From assembly GCA_014925825.1 (NCBI GenBank), contig JACGCK010000001.1:62001-126000 (forward strand): a stretch of 64,000 nt of DNA, written 5' to 3'. Of the stretch, positions 35,500-47,144 are shown piece by piece. The position numbers and the translations under genes were made by a program. Numbering within the stretch: the stretch's first letter is position 1; every line of letters begins with the position of its first letter. Below the pieces are notes generated by a model. That model did no database searches. It was not told where the DNA came from and was given only the letters and a program-made list of their open reading frames with translations. The stretch is from Pholiota molesta (Eukaryota; Basidiomycota; Agaricomycetes; Agaricales; Strophariaceae).

Positions 35500-38057
35500 G
35501 ACTAAGAGGCAGGATGGAGACGCAGAGTCCATTAAAATACCTGCATCTGCCCTCCGCGCAACCCGTCCACCATAATTGAAGCGAGGTAAATGCCCGTATG
35601 ACCTTGTGAGCTGTCCGTAGATTCCATACTGATAGGAGTAAATGGGACAGCGTACCGAGCAACGAGCAGAGGGCAGAGATGAGGAATGTTCATCGTGAGG
35701 TACGTACTCGCTGCAAGATACGTCCATTATGCCTACAGAAAGGAACCAAGGACAGGAGGACTGCGGTACTACGTATCGTCGACGGGGGATATGCAGGAGG
35801 CATTTCTCGAAGGGTCACTGGGATGGGTGCGGTTCGCTGGCGGTACAGGGTGTCCTATGGTGAATGGAGAGGAAACAGTGTGTTGGAGGCCATGTATCGG
35901 ACGGGAGGACGGATGGAAAGATGAAGAAGGAGCTGACCAGAGGGCAGAGCTTGGGAAGAGGCGGAGTGCCTCGGGCCCTCGGCTCATATCGGTCCGACGT
36001 CACGACCCCTAACCACGTCTGCGCTCACACCGCGCTCTTGATACTCACTCTCGTCCCATATACCCCAATCCTCTCTCTCCCGGTACTCCCCTCACTCTCC
36101 CGCTGACACTCCACAATGCGCCGCCCGCATCCGTGCCTGTCACCATGAGCCACCTCCGCCTCTCTCCCGCCTCCCATCCCGAGCCGTTGCGGAGCTCGCG
36201 GATACCTTCGCTGGTTCCAAAGGAGTGGACTCCGTTGACCGTCCCGCGTTAGGTGCAACTTCGAACGCTGCCCACGCTATCCCTCACACGTCCGCCAGAA
36301 TTTCGCGTTCAAGCCAACTGCTCCGCCACGTCAACCGTCGACACGTCGTGGGACGACCTCATCGTGTCGTGTGCTGTAATGCGCCATGGAGATCGCTCGG
36401 CCAATGGAAGGGCGCGTATAAGCGAATTTTGAGGAGCAATGGGGGACCAATGTTTCGACCTCCGCAGCGCATCATGGGGTGAGTCTGCTGCATAAAGCAG
36501 CGTATCTCGTTATCCGCCCAGGTCTTGATGCCCACCCACCCACAGCGTACACCCATGCCCATCGCGGCTCGCGGTATGAATCCAGCAGCTCGCTGGCGAG
36601 GCACGCGCGTCCTCACTTATCGCGCGGTGTTTTCGTGGGTATCAGGCAGCTGGGGAGCCCTGACTTCGCGTCCTGCACTATCGATCGATTTACTTCTTTA
36701 GTACGCATCCAACTCTCCGACGTCGACCACGTCGCGGGCACGGAGGATCCGACCGCCGAGTCCCGACCAGCAGTGGACGCGTCACTCCGGCAGTTCAGCT
36801 CGAGCGCACCTCTCGCCCGCGGTGTGATTCGAATTTCAAAGCACGCTATGTGTGCTTACCCTCGACGCCGGTCGGGCATGGGTGCGGAGGGCGCGGGGGG
36901 CGAGGGGGGTGTCGCGCGTCGTGCGCATGAGAGCACCGTCTGTGGAGGCCATGTACACTCAGCCTCAGTCTCACCCGGTCGTCCGCGCCTCCCTCTGTCC
37001 CGATCCCATACTCGTGTGCCGCTCCTGTCGGTTCCTGTAGGGCCTGTAGGAGAGAACTGTTTCTTTCGAAAAATGAATTCGGGTCCCGTATTCTCGCCTG
37101 TCCAGGGATACGATAGGATACGGTGGTCGCGCGCAGTGCATGATGCATGGTTAGGTCGATGGCCCGCATCTGGGTCGTGGTCCAGGACGCGTATATCTGT
37201 AGCGTTTCTGATGCACGCATTCAAGTTTGTGGTGTAGTCAGTCGGGTACGCCGCGGTATCGGTGGGAGCGAGCCACTGCGTGGTGCGTTCCAGCAGGGAG
37301 GATGGATGGAGGATGGATCGCTCGCAGCTCAATCGTTCTCATCGTACCGCATGCCCTTGTATTCCGGAGTGTATGAACGACAAATAACACGAGAAGTCCT
37401 ATCTTCTGCGACATGACATCCGAGATGGTTGTGTGAAGGTCAGCAACGACGTATACCCGCACGCGCACCAAGGCCTCAGTATACGCACATCAACAAAGTG
37501 CACATCCACGTCGAATCGTTCATGGCACCGGGCCTACGTACGGCGGTGCATCTGCACGTTACGTCGGCGGTGCCCACTGTCAATGGTGATGTTCATGTGT
37601 GCACAATTGTTGATGAACGACGTCAGTTTGATGACGGCGGGAAAACCAGAACGGCTGCGCTAGGCAAGGGGCGACGCAACAGAAGCTGAGTTGAGACAAT
37701 GGATGCGAAATGCGCGCTGCGTGGCAGCAGGGGGGAAAGTTTTTTTTTTCTTAGATAAAAAATAAAAAATGGATAGTTATAATTAGAAAATGAATGAAAT
37801 AAAATCCATTCGACGGTCAGTTCAAGGGCTCGCTGTCATGAGGAATGGCAGGAGAACGAAGCTGAAGCGGTATAGGTCAGTAGATACATTGCGCACCACA
37901 CCCTCGTTGCGACCGCAATAGTAAATCAAGTATAGCCTGCTGTGCCGTCCATAGACTTGATACTACACATTTGGAATCGAGCAGAGCCAGGAACACGTAG
38001 GGCTATGGGAACGAGAAAGGACGCATGTCGCGTGGGGCGCATGGGAGACGAGGACCG
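35500..38057. other. GC-rich intergenic sequence, no supported gene
   Basis: Includes a segment near 35980-36120 (CTCATATCGGTCCGACGTCA) that resembles 38690-38720 (CCATATCGGGCCGACGTCAC), so another duplicated block is likely. A short poly-T/A tract is at about 37738-37775. ORFs up to 250 codons occur but lack domains. Confidence 0.3.
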
Positions 38058-38440
38058 TGCACTCCCACTGCTACTGTCGGCTCCGAAGGACAGAGCATTT
38101 CGGGATGGGCGGGATGGCCTCACCAGATGCCACTACAAGGAGCATGTCCTCTGCGGAATCCGGAGGGCATGAAGTCCGCCCTACGCTGACGAGGCGGCGG
38201 GAGGAAGGAAGGAAGGGAAGAAAGGGGAATATGGGGCACTCCCACTGCTATTGTCGGGTACGAAGGACAGAACGTTTGGATTATGCCATCCACGTGACCG
38301 GATGCCACTACAAGGAGCAAGCAGAGGGCTTGTCCGCTGTGGGATCCGGAGCGCATGCACGGTGTACAGTCCTGTCCTACGTTGACCCGGCGGCAGAGGA
38401 GAGGTAGGGAGGGAAGGAAAGAAGGAAGGGGAATAGGGGG
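38058..38440. repeat. Tandem duplication, period about 176 bp
   Basis: GCACTCCCACTGCTACTGTC at 38058 recurs with a few changes at 38234, followed in both by GAAGGACAGA, GATGCCACTACAAGGAGCA and a purine-rich GGAGGAAGGAAGG tract (38195-38230 and 38400-38440). Confidence 0.7.
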
Positions 38441-40496
38441 ACGGGATGGAAAGAGGGCCACCGCACTGATGTACTGTGTAGGATGTGACAGAGGCGAGGC
38501 GCACCGAGGACTAGCGAGGGCGGCGGGAACAGGGGGAAGGCATAGCGAGTGGGGATGGATGGTATAGGGTCATAACGAGGCAGGTCGGATCTGTGGTGTG
38601 AATGAAGCGCGAAGGGCCTTGGTGCAGCCAGTGGGTGACGTCGTGGATGAGGACAACGTACGATGAAGCTTATCTCCCCCAGGTCCGTGCGCCGGCGGCC
38701 CATATCGGGCCGACGTCACCAGCCAGCGCGTCGCGTCAACTTGCTCTCTCTAGAATCTATCCTCGCCATCTCGCTGCGCTTCCACTTTCCATTCCGCGCT
38801 GCCATTATGTGCCTGCCAATAGCTCCTTCTCACCACACCCTCTTCCAAGCCAGTGGCTATCGCTGACACCCTGGTCTTCTTCCTGCTTACCCGTCACCAA
38901 TCTCGTACCCACCTTCCCAAGTCCAGCGAGAGAAGTGGATTCACTCGCATGCGAAGTTGCGAGTAGCTTTTTCACGACACACGTTCCACAGGACACCATG
39001 CTCGACGGCCTTAGGGAATAGTACGGTCTTCTGCCGTACTCCAAGGATGGATAGAGAGGGAAGCGCGCGAAGGTGCAGGCAAAGTGAGTCTATCTCACAA
39101 CACAACCGCGTACGCCGTTACTCGCTCGGGTCGCTGACACGATACCCAGTATGTTTACTCCGTACCCCGTCGCCTGCGTGGGTCACTACGTGGAAACTGC
39201 AGCACGCATCAACAACGTGTCCATCCGTGTCTGGGACGGCCAGCCAGCGGCCTCGTGGATTAGGTGAGTGCTGCTTATACTCGTTCCACTACACATTAAC
39301 GGTACACATCCACAGCCCGTTTCTAACCGACCACGTACACCGACCGCGCGCCAAGGACGGCGCACCGGTAGCCGAAAGGCCGTGCCCATCGCCGTGTCGC
39401 TGATCTGCGAGGCGACGCCCACCTCCACGCCACTCCACCCGCGCGCTGCAAGCGATTCACGCAGGGATACAGTACCAATCACGATCACCACTGGCCCTGT
39501 TCCGCGAGGCCTTCGCGCTCCGTCTTGGGATAGGGATATGTGCGCACGCGGGTGAGAATCAGAGCGTCCGTCGCCTCCGTCCCTCTCGCCACGTATGCAG
39601 GTCGGCCTCCTCCGTCGTTCTCTCCATCCGCCGGCTGTCTTACCCATACCGTTGCCTCTTCAATAGGGTGTTACAGTGTTGATCCAGGTACGTATGCACG
39701 CTCTGCGAGGGCGGCCGCGTCTTACCGCCGCTTCGTACCGCGCCTCCGCCCCTCTTTCTTGTTCACGCGCGCGCGATCCGCACACGCCCCCGCTCTGCGG
39801 TGTACCCCTCTGCCTCTGTGCGGCGCCCCCCGTGCACTGCGCACGGTGTCCCCACGGCTTCTCCTGGTTCCCTGCCGCCGGGAGTCAGAGGGCACAAGCA
39901 GCGATGGCGCTGGACACCAGAGCCGTGTGTTTTCGGCGCGATCCTTTGGCGATGGCAATCAGTCGTGATCGATCTGATCCCTGCATGTTGCGCGGAGGGT
40001 CGATGTCCCGCTGATTTGTCTGCTTTGTGCCCCGTGCGGGTTCGAGCGGGGTGTTACTGTTAGGCGTCTCGGAGGAGATTACTCTGTAATAAGTAATGAC
40101 TAGATACTGGATTTGAAAGAAATATAATGGAATCCCTGATCGTTAAAATTCCTGGCGCAAAAATCAGAGTACTATATGATCATGATGGGTACGCCAAGCA
40201 GTGGGTATGTAAATGGCTGCATGCTGTATTCCAACGTTGGGTGGCGACGATCTACTGTGTCGGTATAGGCGGTGATAAAGTGGGGTCCTTGATTGGGAAT
40301 TTGTGTCTGGGCATTCGCAGATCCGATATTCGCGTTTCTGATATAGCCTCGTGTTCCAGTCAAGCAAAGTTGCACTGCGACATTCTTCGCGCACCGTCGG
40401 GTTACATAACAGGGTTTTACAGTATCTGCGGACTGACTGGGCTGCAACTTGTAAGGACCTACGTCGTATGCACGCCCGTTGTCTGAATACAAATAC
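38441..40496. other. Repeat-derived region, fragmentary ORFs
   Basis: From 39150 a frame MFTPYPVACVGHYVETAA runs into a plausible intron (GTGAGT at 39264, CACAG at about 39314) and ends near 39403, about 68 residues; no family recognised. Other ORFs overlap on both strands. I cannot support a gene. Confidence 0.25.
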
Positions 40497-40870
40497 AAGT
40501 AGCGCCATGGAGTCCCGACGACGGAGATTTGGTTCATCAACGAGACGCCGCCCGTGGGGAACATGTAAAGGGACATGTCCTTTTGAAGGTGACGACCGAG
40601 TTATGCCGCATTCATCGTCGAGGACTCCGTGCGCCTACCAGCACAGAGTCGCACTAGACGGCTCATTCCCGACATATCACACGTCCGAAATATACGACAA
40701 GAAAATATATAAGACAAGAAAAAGCAAGAGAAATTCCATCGTGCTCGTCGGGAGCGGGACGAATGATAGGTCAAGCAAGAGATGGGCATCGACGGTATAA
40801 TCAGTGGTGACGAGCCTAAGAACATCGACCGAGAGGCCCACCGGCTTACGAATTGACAGTGGTTTGACAC
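40497..40870. repeat. Duplicated block A, copy 1
   Basis: Matches 44276-44640: ATGGAGTCCCGACGACGGAG versus ATGGAGTCTCGATGGAGGAA, the shared GAGGACTCC/GAAGACTCC then GCCTACCAGC, and GACGAGCCTAAGAACATCG versus TACGAGCCTAAGAACATCG. Confidence 0.65.
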
Positions 40871-41004
40871 TCAAAGTCCACGGAATGTTCCACCTGCCAT
40901 GTCAAGTCGTCTATGCAGAGGTGAGCATTCTTAGCCGATGATCTGTACTCTAAGGACAGAGAGCCCCGGGATGCGCTGCTGACCCTCGGCCACTTTTCTC
41001 ATCG

Positions 41005-41315
41005 CTGGATGGAAGGGTTCTCGTGGAGAGTAGACACAACCCTTGAATTGTAGGTTGCGCGCAGATAGAACGGACGACACCTGAGATCTGAGGACGCAAC
41101 ACGCGAATGGCAAAGGGAACAATAAGGGGCATAACGAATCTGATGAATGAGATCGCCTGATCTGCGACCACCGTCCCCCCGCAGCGCGCATGCGTACATG
41201 CACAGGCCACTGTGATTCCTTGGTGTCTGGGCTCGACCCACGATCAGACGTTCGTCTTACCTCCGCAGAGCGCATGCATACACACGCAGGCCGCTGCAAT
41301 TCCATGGAGTCTGGA
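41005..41315. repeat. Duplicated block B, copy 1
   Basis: Very similar to 42015-42240 (period about 1010): both contain TGGATGGAAGGGTTC, TTGTAGGTTGCGCGCAGATA and CTGATGAATGAGATCGCCTG. Copy 1 carries an extra internal tandem duplication of about 90 bp around CCGCAG..GCGCATGC. On the minus strand both copies keep an open hydrophobic stretch (ISFIRFVMPxIVPFAIRVLR). Confidence 0.75.
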
Positions 41316-41369
41316 TTGGATACGTCCTCACCTATAACATAGTCGGAAGAGAAACATGCACAGGACATG

Positions 41370-41765
41370 CTCGCTCAAGACTAGGTGTGGCGTCGCAGAG
41401 CATCCTCCCATAGACTCCATGCAGCAAGCGGGAGCAAGACGCGGAGGAAGAAGCGCAGGCAGCAGGGTCTAGCCGGCTTCAGTGACATCACATACACATT
41501 TAACGGAACATGAGAGCAAACGTGAAGATAGCAGCGAACGAGGAATACCATCGATCGAAACGACACTCACCCGCGCTCGTCTCCTTCCACAACCAACCGT
41601 CTTCTGCGTCTCGTATCCACTACCGATTCGTAGCCATTGTATGCACGAGAATAAGCAAGAGCGCGGGTGTGGAGGTTTGGAGAGAGTGATGCTTGATGCA
41701 CGGACCCAGATAATAAGCCGCGGATTACTCCGGTTCGGCGTCGTTCGGCTTGGACCTCGCTCAAA
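41370..41765. repeat. Duplicated block C, copy 1
   Basis: Matches 42290-42740 and, more weakly, 43880-44130: shared GAGCAAACGTGAAGATAGCAGCGAAC, ATACCATCGATCGAAACG and GGTTCGGCGTCGTTCGGCTT. Related to dispersed copies near 19000-19280 and 25430-25700. Confidence 0.65.
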
Positions 41766-42014
41766 TGTTTTTATCTACGTGATGTTGCATGTGTGGAGAG
41801 GGATCAATAGAGCTAAAAGTCGAATAAGACCTATGAGACGAGCAAGAGTTAGCGGCCAACTTGAATCACTTGCAGCGTACTACTGGACTGACGTGGATGT
41901 GGTCATTGCTTCACGAATCAGCAGCGCGAAGATAAGCGTGGCCTTCGACTGCCGTTGCGCCGTTCTTGGGGTTGGGTTAGTGTACACAGACGGTTAGAGA
42001 CGGCTTTGTATGTG

Positions 42015-42240
42015 TTGGATGGAAGGGTTCCCGTGGAGAGTAGATACAACCCTCGAATTGTAGGTTGCGCGCAGATAGAACGGACGACACCTGAGATCTG
42101 AGGACGCAACACACGAATGGCAAAAGGAACGATACGGGGCATAACAAATCTGATGAATGAGATCGCCTGATCTGCGACCACCGTCCCTCCGCAGAGCGCA
42201 TAAGTACACGCAAGGGCGCTGCAATTCCATGGAGTCTAGA
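42015..42240. repeat. Duplicated block B, copy 2
   Basis: Second copy of block B (see 41005). It lacks the internal 90-bp duplication. Confidence 0.75.
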
Positions 42241-42289
42241 TAATTGGCGGGATATAGTCGGATGCAGAAGACATGCCCCCTGACGGTTC

Positions 42290-42740
42290 CGACTATGAAA
42301 GATCACTATCTCATAGACTCCACGGAGCTGGCGCGTGGGAGGGAGAACGGGAGGAGGCGACGGCAGGCTCCAGTTCCATGACATATACGTTCAATGGAAT
42401 ATGAGAGCGAACGTGAAGACGACAGCGAACGAGAGATACCATCGGTCGAAATGGCACAAAAATGACACACACCTGCCCACCCACGCTGGTCTCCTTCCCA
42501 AACCAAGTGGCAAGCGTCCTCCGCATTGCCTATCCACCACCCGACCATGGACATCGTACGCACGTGAATAGCGTAGAGGACGGTTGTGGAGGCTTGAAAG
42601 AGAGCGATGCTCGATGCGTGGCATCATGATAGGCAGATGACAATCGAAAGCGACGGGAATGGGAATGGTGCACCTCGGGTTACTCCGGTTCGGCGTCATT
42701 CGGCTTAGCCCTCGCTCACTACTTAATGTTACATGTGTCA
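42290..42740. repeat. Duplicated block C, copy 2
   Basis: Second copy of block C (see 41370), ending shortly before the gene at 42850. Confidence 0.65.
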
Positions 42741-42849
42741 AGAGGGATCCATAGGGATAAAACTCGAATGACATTTAGCTGCAAACCTCCCTCATACTAC
42801 CAGCTGAACGTGAAACAGCAGAAGTAAGTCTATTGATTTTTCTTCCTCT

Positions 42850-43358
42850 ATGAGCCGTACTAAACTATCCGGAAGATCCGGAGCTGCAACGGCAACCCCT
42901 CAAGCAATCGCTCTCTTCAATGCATTGAAGAACATTCGAGTCATCAATTCCAAGCTGGCTGCGACCAACGGGGCTTTAACGAGCACTGTATGTTTGGCAT
43001 ATGATGAACTAGTACTCATTTTCGTCTCACTATTGGCGATCACTAGGTCTTCTCCACTAGCGGCGCCCTCTCGGACATGAATCTCGACAATGCCCGTGCA
43101 GCGATCGGCCTGGAGTTTCAGTCTCTTGTGCAGAACATTCGCGCGGTGAAGCCGACCGATCCGATTGCCGCGGCTTATCCAGACATCCATTACGATCTGA
43201 AGGCGCAGATTGCACGGCACAACTGGCTGGCTCGTGAGTATGGGACTACAGCCCCGATCAGGTGGAGCGACGTTGCGGACAGCGTTTATGACGGTATTCC
43301 GAAAATTGAGAGGGGGCTCGTTGCTGCGCTTAAGGCACAAGGATACGAAAATCCTTAA
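42850..43358 (+). CDS. Small hypothetical protein, two exons
   Basis: Exon 1 42850-42987 (46 codons), intron 42988-43046 (GTATGT..CTAG), exon 2 43047-43358, together 149 residues. The frame begins MSRTKLSGRSGAATATPQAI and ends GLVAALKAQGYENP. It is rich in Ala and predicted helical (ALFNALKNIRVINSKLAATN, ARAAIGLEFQSLVQNIRAV). No signal peptide or membrane span. I do not recognise a family. It lies between duplicated blocks, so it may be a surviving single-copy gene in a repeat region. Confidence 0.6.
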
Positions 43359-43879
43359 AGTGGGTAGAAGCTGTTCATGGCACGACTTGGGGCAGTGGAT
43401 ATTTGGGAGATATAGCGTTTCGGATTTGCGACGACAGAAATATGTGATTAACGAGAATAGCGACACGTCCTTGTAAAGCCCAAGATGGGGATCATCGGAT
43501 TGATCTCGCGGTACAACAATGATGTCACGATTTTATGACCACGTTAAGTTGACAAAGAAAAAAATAACGCATCGCACCTTCGAGTTATGGGTTTTACGGT
43601 TTATCTGCTGCCAAATGTATGGAATCAAATTGCCGACCGCCGTCCTCCGGGCCCAGGTGGGGAACACGTCCTCTTCTGGGACCGGATACACCCACATCAA
43701 TGACGTGGCAATCGCAGCCCTCGCATCCGAATCTTTAAGGAAGGTAATAATAGTACACATACAACGCGTTCTGTCGATCGCAGCGCAAAAGGTCCTGTCG
43801 GCCCCAGCAGTCGCCGATTCACAGAGCAATCCAGGCAGGAACACAAAGCACGATCAGCATGTAAACTGGCGGAGCGTCG

Positions 43880-44130
43880 TCCCGCATGTAGACGCCATGC
43901 AGCATGCGGGGGGAAGCTCCCGGGGGAAGATTCAAGGAGCACAGGCTGAAGGACAGCGCGACCGGCGGAGACGACAATACACGAGAAATACCAGTAAGCG
44001 AAACGACACGCACCCGCACACTCACACCGCCTTCCACGATTGAGCGTCGCCGGCATCTCGTACTTATCAACCGCCGAACGATGTGGGAATCACACGCACC
44101 AATGCGCCATGATCCATCCAGAGGACGGAC
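43880..44130. repeat. Duplicated block C, copy 3 (diverged)
   Basis: Shares AATACACGAGAAATACCAGT and CGAAACGACACGCACCC with block C copies. Beyond 44130 the similarity fades. Confidence 0.5.
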
Positions 44131-44275
44131 GCCATACTCATTCCGGCGGGCGACTCCGCGTGTGTCATCCGAGCCTCTGAGCGCGAGAGGCGGGCGGGAA
44201 CGTGGGGAAGGAGCGTGATATTGAAGGGTATGCGGATGAATGCCGGGACTATGTCCTTATGCAGGTTTGTTAAGC

Positions 44276-44640
44276 ACCAGTAGTTCGATGGAGTCTCGAT
44301 GGAGGAAATTTTGGACTTCACCAGGCACCACCCGTGAGGAACATGTCGAGGGACACGCCGGTTCGAGGTTTGGGTCGGATTTGCCACATTTATCATCGAA
44401 GACTCCATATGCCTACCAGCGGATGCCAGGGCGTCGCACTAGACAGTTTATCCCCATCATATCGCATGTTTTGAAGGTATGAATTGATAAGACAAAGAAA
44501 GAGAAGTCACGTCGTGAGTGGGACGAATGATGGGTCAACAGACGACGGTATAAGCAGTGGTTACGAGCCTAAGAACATCGGCCAGGAGGTTCACAGTTCA
44601 CATGTTTACGAATTGAGAGTGGTGTTGTAAATGAGGTATT
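44276..44640. repeat. Duplicated block A, copy 2
   Basis: Second copy of block A (see 40497), ending close to the solo LTR. Confidence 0.65.
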
Positions 44641-44695
44641 TACTGTACGCAGCGACTGGTGTGGTCGCCGAAGGGTGTCAAAGAGACGCCGTAAA

Positions 44696-45286
44696 TGTAG
44701 TTTGATAGATTTATTAATAGAATTTGTCTTCGCGGCCTCGACTTAGGCGCTTTGAAAACAATCCGAGAACTGAGAACTGGAACTGAGAGCTACTGAGTGA
44801 AAATGGGGGTGGATTCCACTGGGGAAATTCTACTGTACATGTCTAGTATTTATACAAATTCTACCGTCCTCATGTCGCCCGCCGTTTGCTTTATTTTCTG
44901 AGTCACCTCCGTCGGGCCCTCGAGTACCATGCGGCTCAGATTCACGTTCTGCCATTGTCTCTCGCCTCATGCCCCGTATGCGAGCCTCATGTTCGTTCTT
45001 TTTCAAATTTATCTTGGTGGCTGTACTGACAAATTTTTCTTCTTTGAGTCCTCGTCCAGATTTCCCATTGTCGACCTTTGTGTGTCCATTTCTTTGTCTC
45101 GTATCCGAACCGAGCACCGCATGGTGCGTCGCGCTTTTGATTGGTGCCGTGTCCATTGTTTGATGCGCCTCGCGCCGTATTTGATTCCATAGCGCTCCGC
45201 CTCTTTGTGCTCAATTCTACGGATCCTCTAAGAAGCGTATAGCGCTTTCTTTCTATTAAATTCCATCCCATTCTTATTGTTAACAC
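44696..45286 (-). mobile_element. Candidate solo LTR, 591 bp
   Basis: Read on the minus strand the segment starts TGTTAACAATAAGAATGGG and ends CAAACTACA, the TG..CA ends usual for LTRs. Near its 3' end it has a TATA box (GTATAAATAC) and then AATAAATC just before the terminus, a U3-R-U5-like layout. No matching internal retroelement ORFs or second LTR were seen. The 5-base flanks (GTAAA and CGCGT) do not match, so no target duplication is evident. It is an LTR retrotransposon relic by structure only. Confidence 0.55.
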
Positions 45287-45304
45287 GCGTGGTGGTGCGT
45301 ATTT

Positions 45305-45853
45305 CACTGCTGCGGTGGGCATATTTTCAAGTGTGGAAAAATCTTTCGGCGTTTTGTGACATTTGTACCATAAATGTACTAGATAGGAAAATCTTGGGAA
45401 AAAATGAAAATTTCCGCAGCAAAGTATGATTAGTATATCACAGATTAGTCTCAGATTTTATGTGAAGACAATTGAGTACTTCTCGCCTCATATAACCCAG
45501 AGGAAAACAATCGGAAAATCTGACAATCAGTCGAAATATAACAATAAGGAAAACTAATTGTTTTTCACTCCAGAGAATAATAGGGATATGTCAAGTACAA
45601 CTGAACTTCTCGCTCATTGCTATTGTCAACTTTACCCATTGATTTTTTGAATTAACTGATTGATTGATAAATGCAAACTTTTCCGAGTCAGAGAAATTCA
45701 TATATTGAGCAAAGATTTTTCTGAGAGTCAAATAAGGAATTTCCTTCATTCATTTTCCATCGAGAAAGATAAAAAATAAAATTGTAGATTTGCATAGTTG
45801 GTAAATTGATCGCGAGATGAGTACGTCACTCAGTTCGTCGCTCATCTCGTCGC
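45305..45853 (+). repeat. Left terminal inverted repeat
   Basis: Aligns along its length with the reverse complement of 63132-63680: CTGCGGTGGGCAT, CGTTTTGTGACATTTGTAC, CTAATTGTTTTTCACTC and TTCATTCATTTTCCATC are shared in order. The inner edge has repeated motifs of the GTCGCTCATCTCGTCGCTCA type. Confidence 0.85.
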
Positions 45854-46017
45854 TCAATAGAGCTGCTGAATAGATGGTTATTTTCAGATTTAATGCCGAA
45901 ATGCAATTACTTGGGAGACTATAAGGAGGCAGGTATGGTACAGTATAAGTCATTGATGAGGTCAAGCATTGCCGCTGTAAATGCAAGTCAGGTAAGCTTG
46001 AATTTGGAATAAGATAC

Positions 46018-46266
46018 TCAAACACACCCTGCATGAAGTCGGTCCTTTAAGTTCCGTACTCTCCATTTTGCCATGATGGGATGACGTCTGGCGGAACGCT
46101 TGTTTGGTCCATCGAGCGCGATTGTAGTCATTCTCACATCGAGGAAAAAGTGCGCCGTTCCAATATATCTTCCGTCTTCACGGAAGACACGTGCGGTGCA
46201 ATGTTGATCTTGGCCGTGTATCCCCTCCCTGATAGTCCATACATAGTGAGCAGCAAGCAATTGCAT
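46018..46266 (-). other. ORF of about 80 codons, possible exon
   Basis: Open frame MQLLAAHYVWTIREGIHGQD to KDRLHAGCV. Amino-acid composition looks coding (aromatic-rich, HYVWTIREG, TAHFFLDVRM), but no domain is recognised and flanking exons were not found. Confidence 0.3.
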
Positions 46267-46539
46267 TTAAGCAGGCTGACCTACACGATGAGAAGCGTCC
46301 CGTTTGCAGGAATTAATTTGGTAGCCTTGATGAACTTGAGAGAGGCTTGCAATAGTTGGGTCCTCACTTTGTGTAGATGTTGATTACTCTTGAGAATAGC
46401 AATGTCATACATCGAGAGATCAGAGTTCAGTGAATTTGAAGGTTGTTTGAGATGAGATCATACAACACAGTAACGTCCAAAATGAACCATTACGTTTGAA
46501 CTTGTTTGCTTGCACAGAAGCCGTTGCAGCAAGTGTCGA

Positions 46540-46760
46540 CAAACAGAGCTGCTCAAGGGCCTCGACTCCATACTCGTCTTTAACAAGCTCTCGCGCAAGT
46601 CCAACATTCGCGTCGTCTCTCTCCGCTTGGAAGACGTCGCCGAGCTCCTGAAGCACCGCCGCATGACGCTCAACGTGGACGCGACGACGCGACGACCAGC
46701 TGGCGATGAAGGATACCCGCGAGCCTGATTCGACGCTGGCCAGCCCCTGCCTCGGAGAAG
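46540..46760 (+). pseudogene. Captured Hsp104/ClpB C-terminal fragment
   Basis: The plus-strand frame contains DSILVFNKLSRKSNIRVVSL then RLEDVAELLKHRRMTLNVD, which closely follows the end of AAA+ domain 2 in fungal Hsp104 (…IVIFNKLSRKAIHKIVDIRL… from memory of the yeast protein). After a stop codon the similarity continues as FDAGQPLPRR, where Hsp104 has Y-G-A-R-P-L-x-R. Only about 70 residues remain, with a stop inside, so it cannot act as a disaggregase. Its place inside the CACTA element suggests transduplication of a host gene. Confidence 0.7.
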
Positions 46761-47144
46761 ACATCAGAAAAGGAGCGCCCACTGCAGCCTAACTCGAACG
46801 ATAAAATGACGGAGAAAAAATCTCAGAATTACGGGCTACCGAGGACACCTTCAAACTATGATGCCTTGATTCAAATTGACTCGCGCAGAACGCTACCTCA
46901 GCCACGTCGTCAACATCATGCGGCTTGCGAACTGCAACATGCAGATCACGAAACGCCGACATCAACGAAGGCAAAAACGACATCATCGAGACCATCGAGA
47001 CCGCAGCGACCGCATCATTAGGTATCGCCGAATAGTCATCCTTCACAAATGGCCGTTAGGACAGGGTTTGCGCAACTGTTTAGAGGTTTGAGTGGGTGTA
47101 TTTAATTTATGACGCCGAACGCCGAACGCCAACTCCTTCAACGG

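Noticed and set aside
34072..35662. ORFs of 273 and 345 codons on minus, 189 and 237 on plus
   Set aside because: They run through the 290-bp tandem repeat; translations just repeat and change frame between units.
36479..37237. 252-codon plus ORF
   Set aside because: No recognisable motif, no supporting splice structure, and overlapping open frames on the other strand.
46420..46782. 120-codon minus ORF
   Set aside because: Antisense of the Hsp104 fragment, whose plus-strand similarity is specific.
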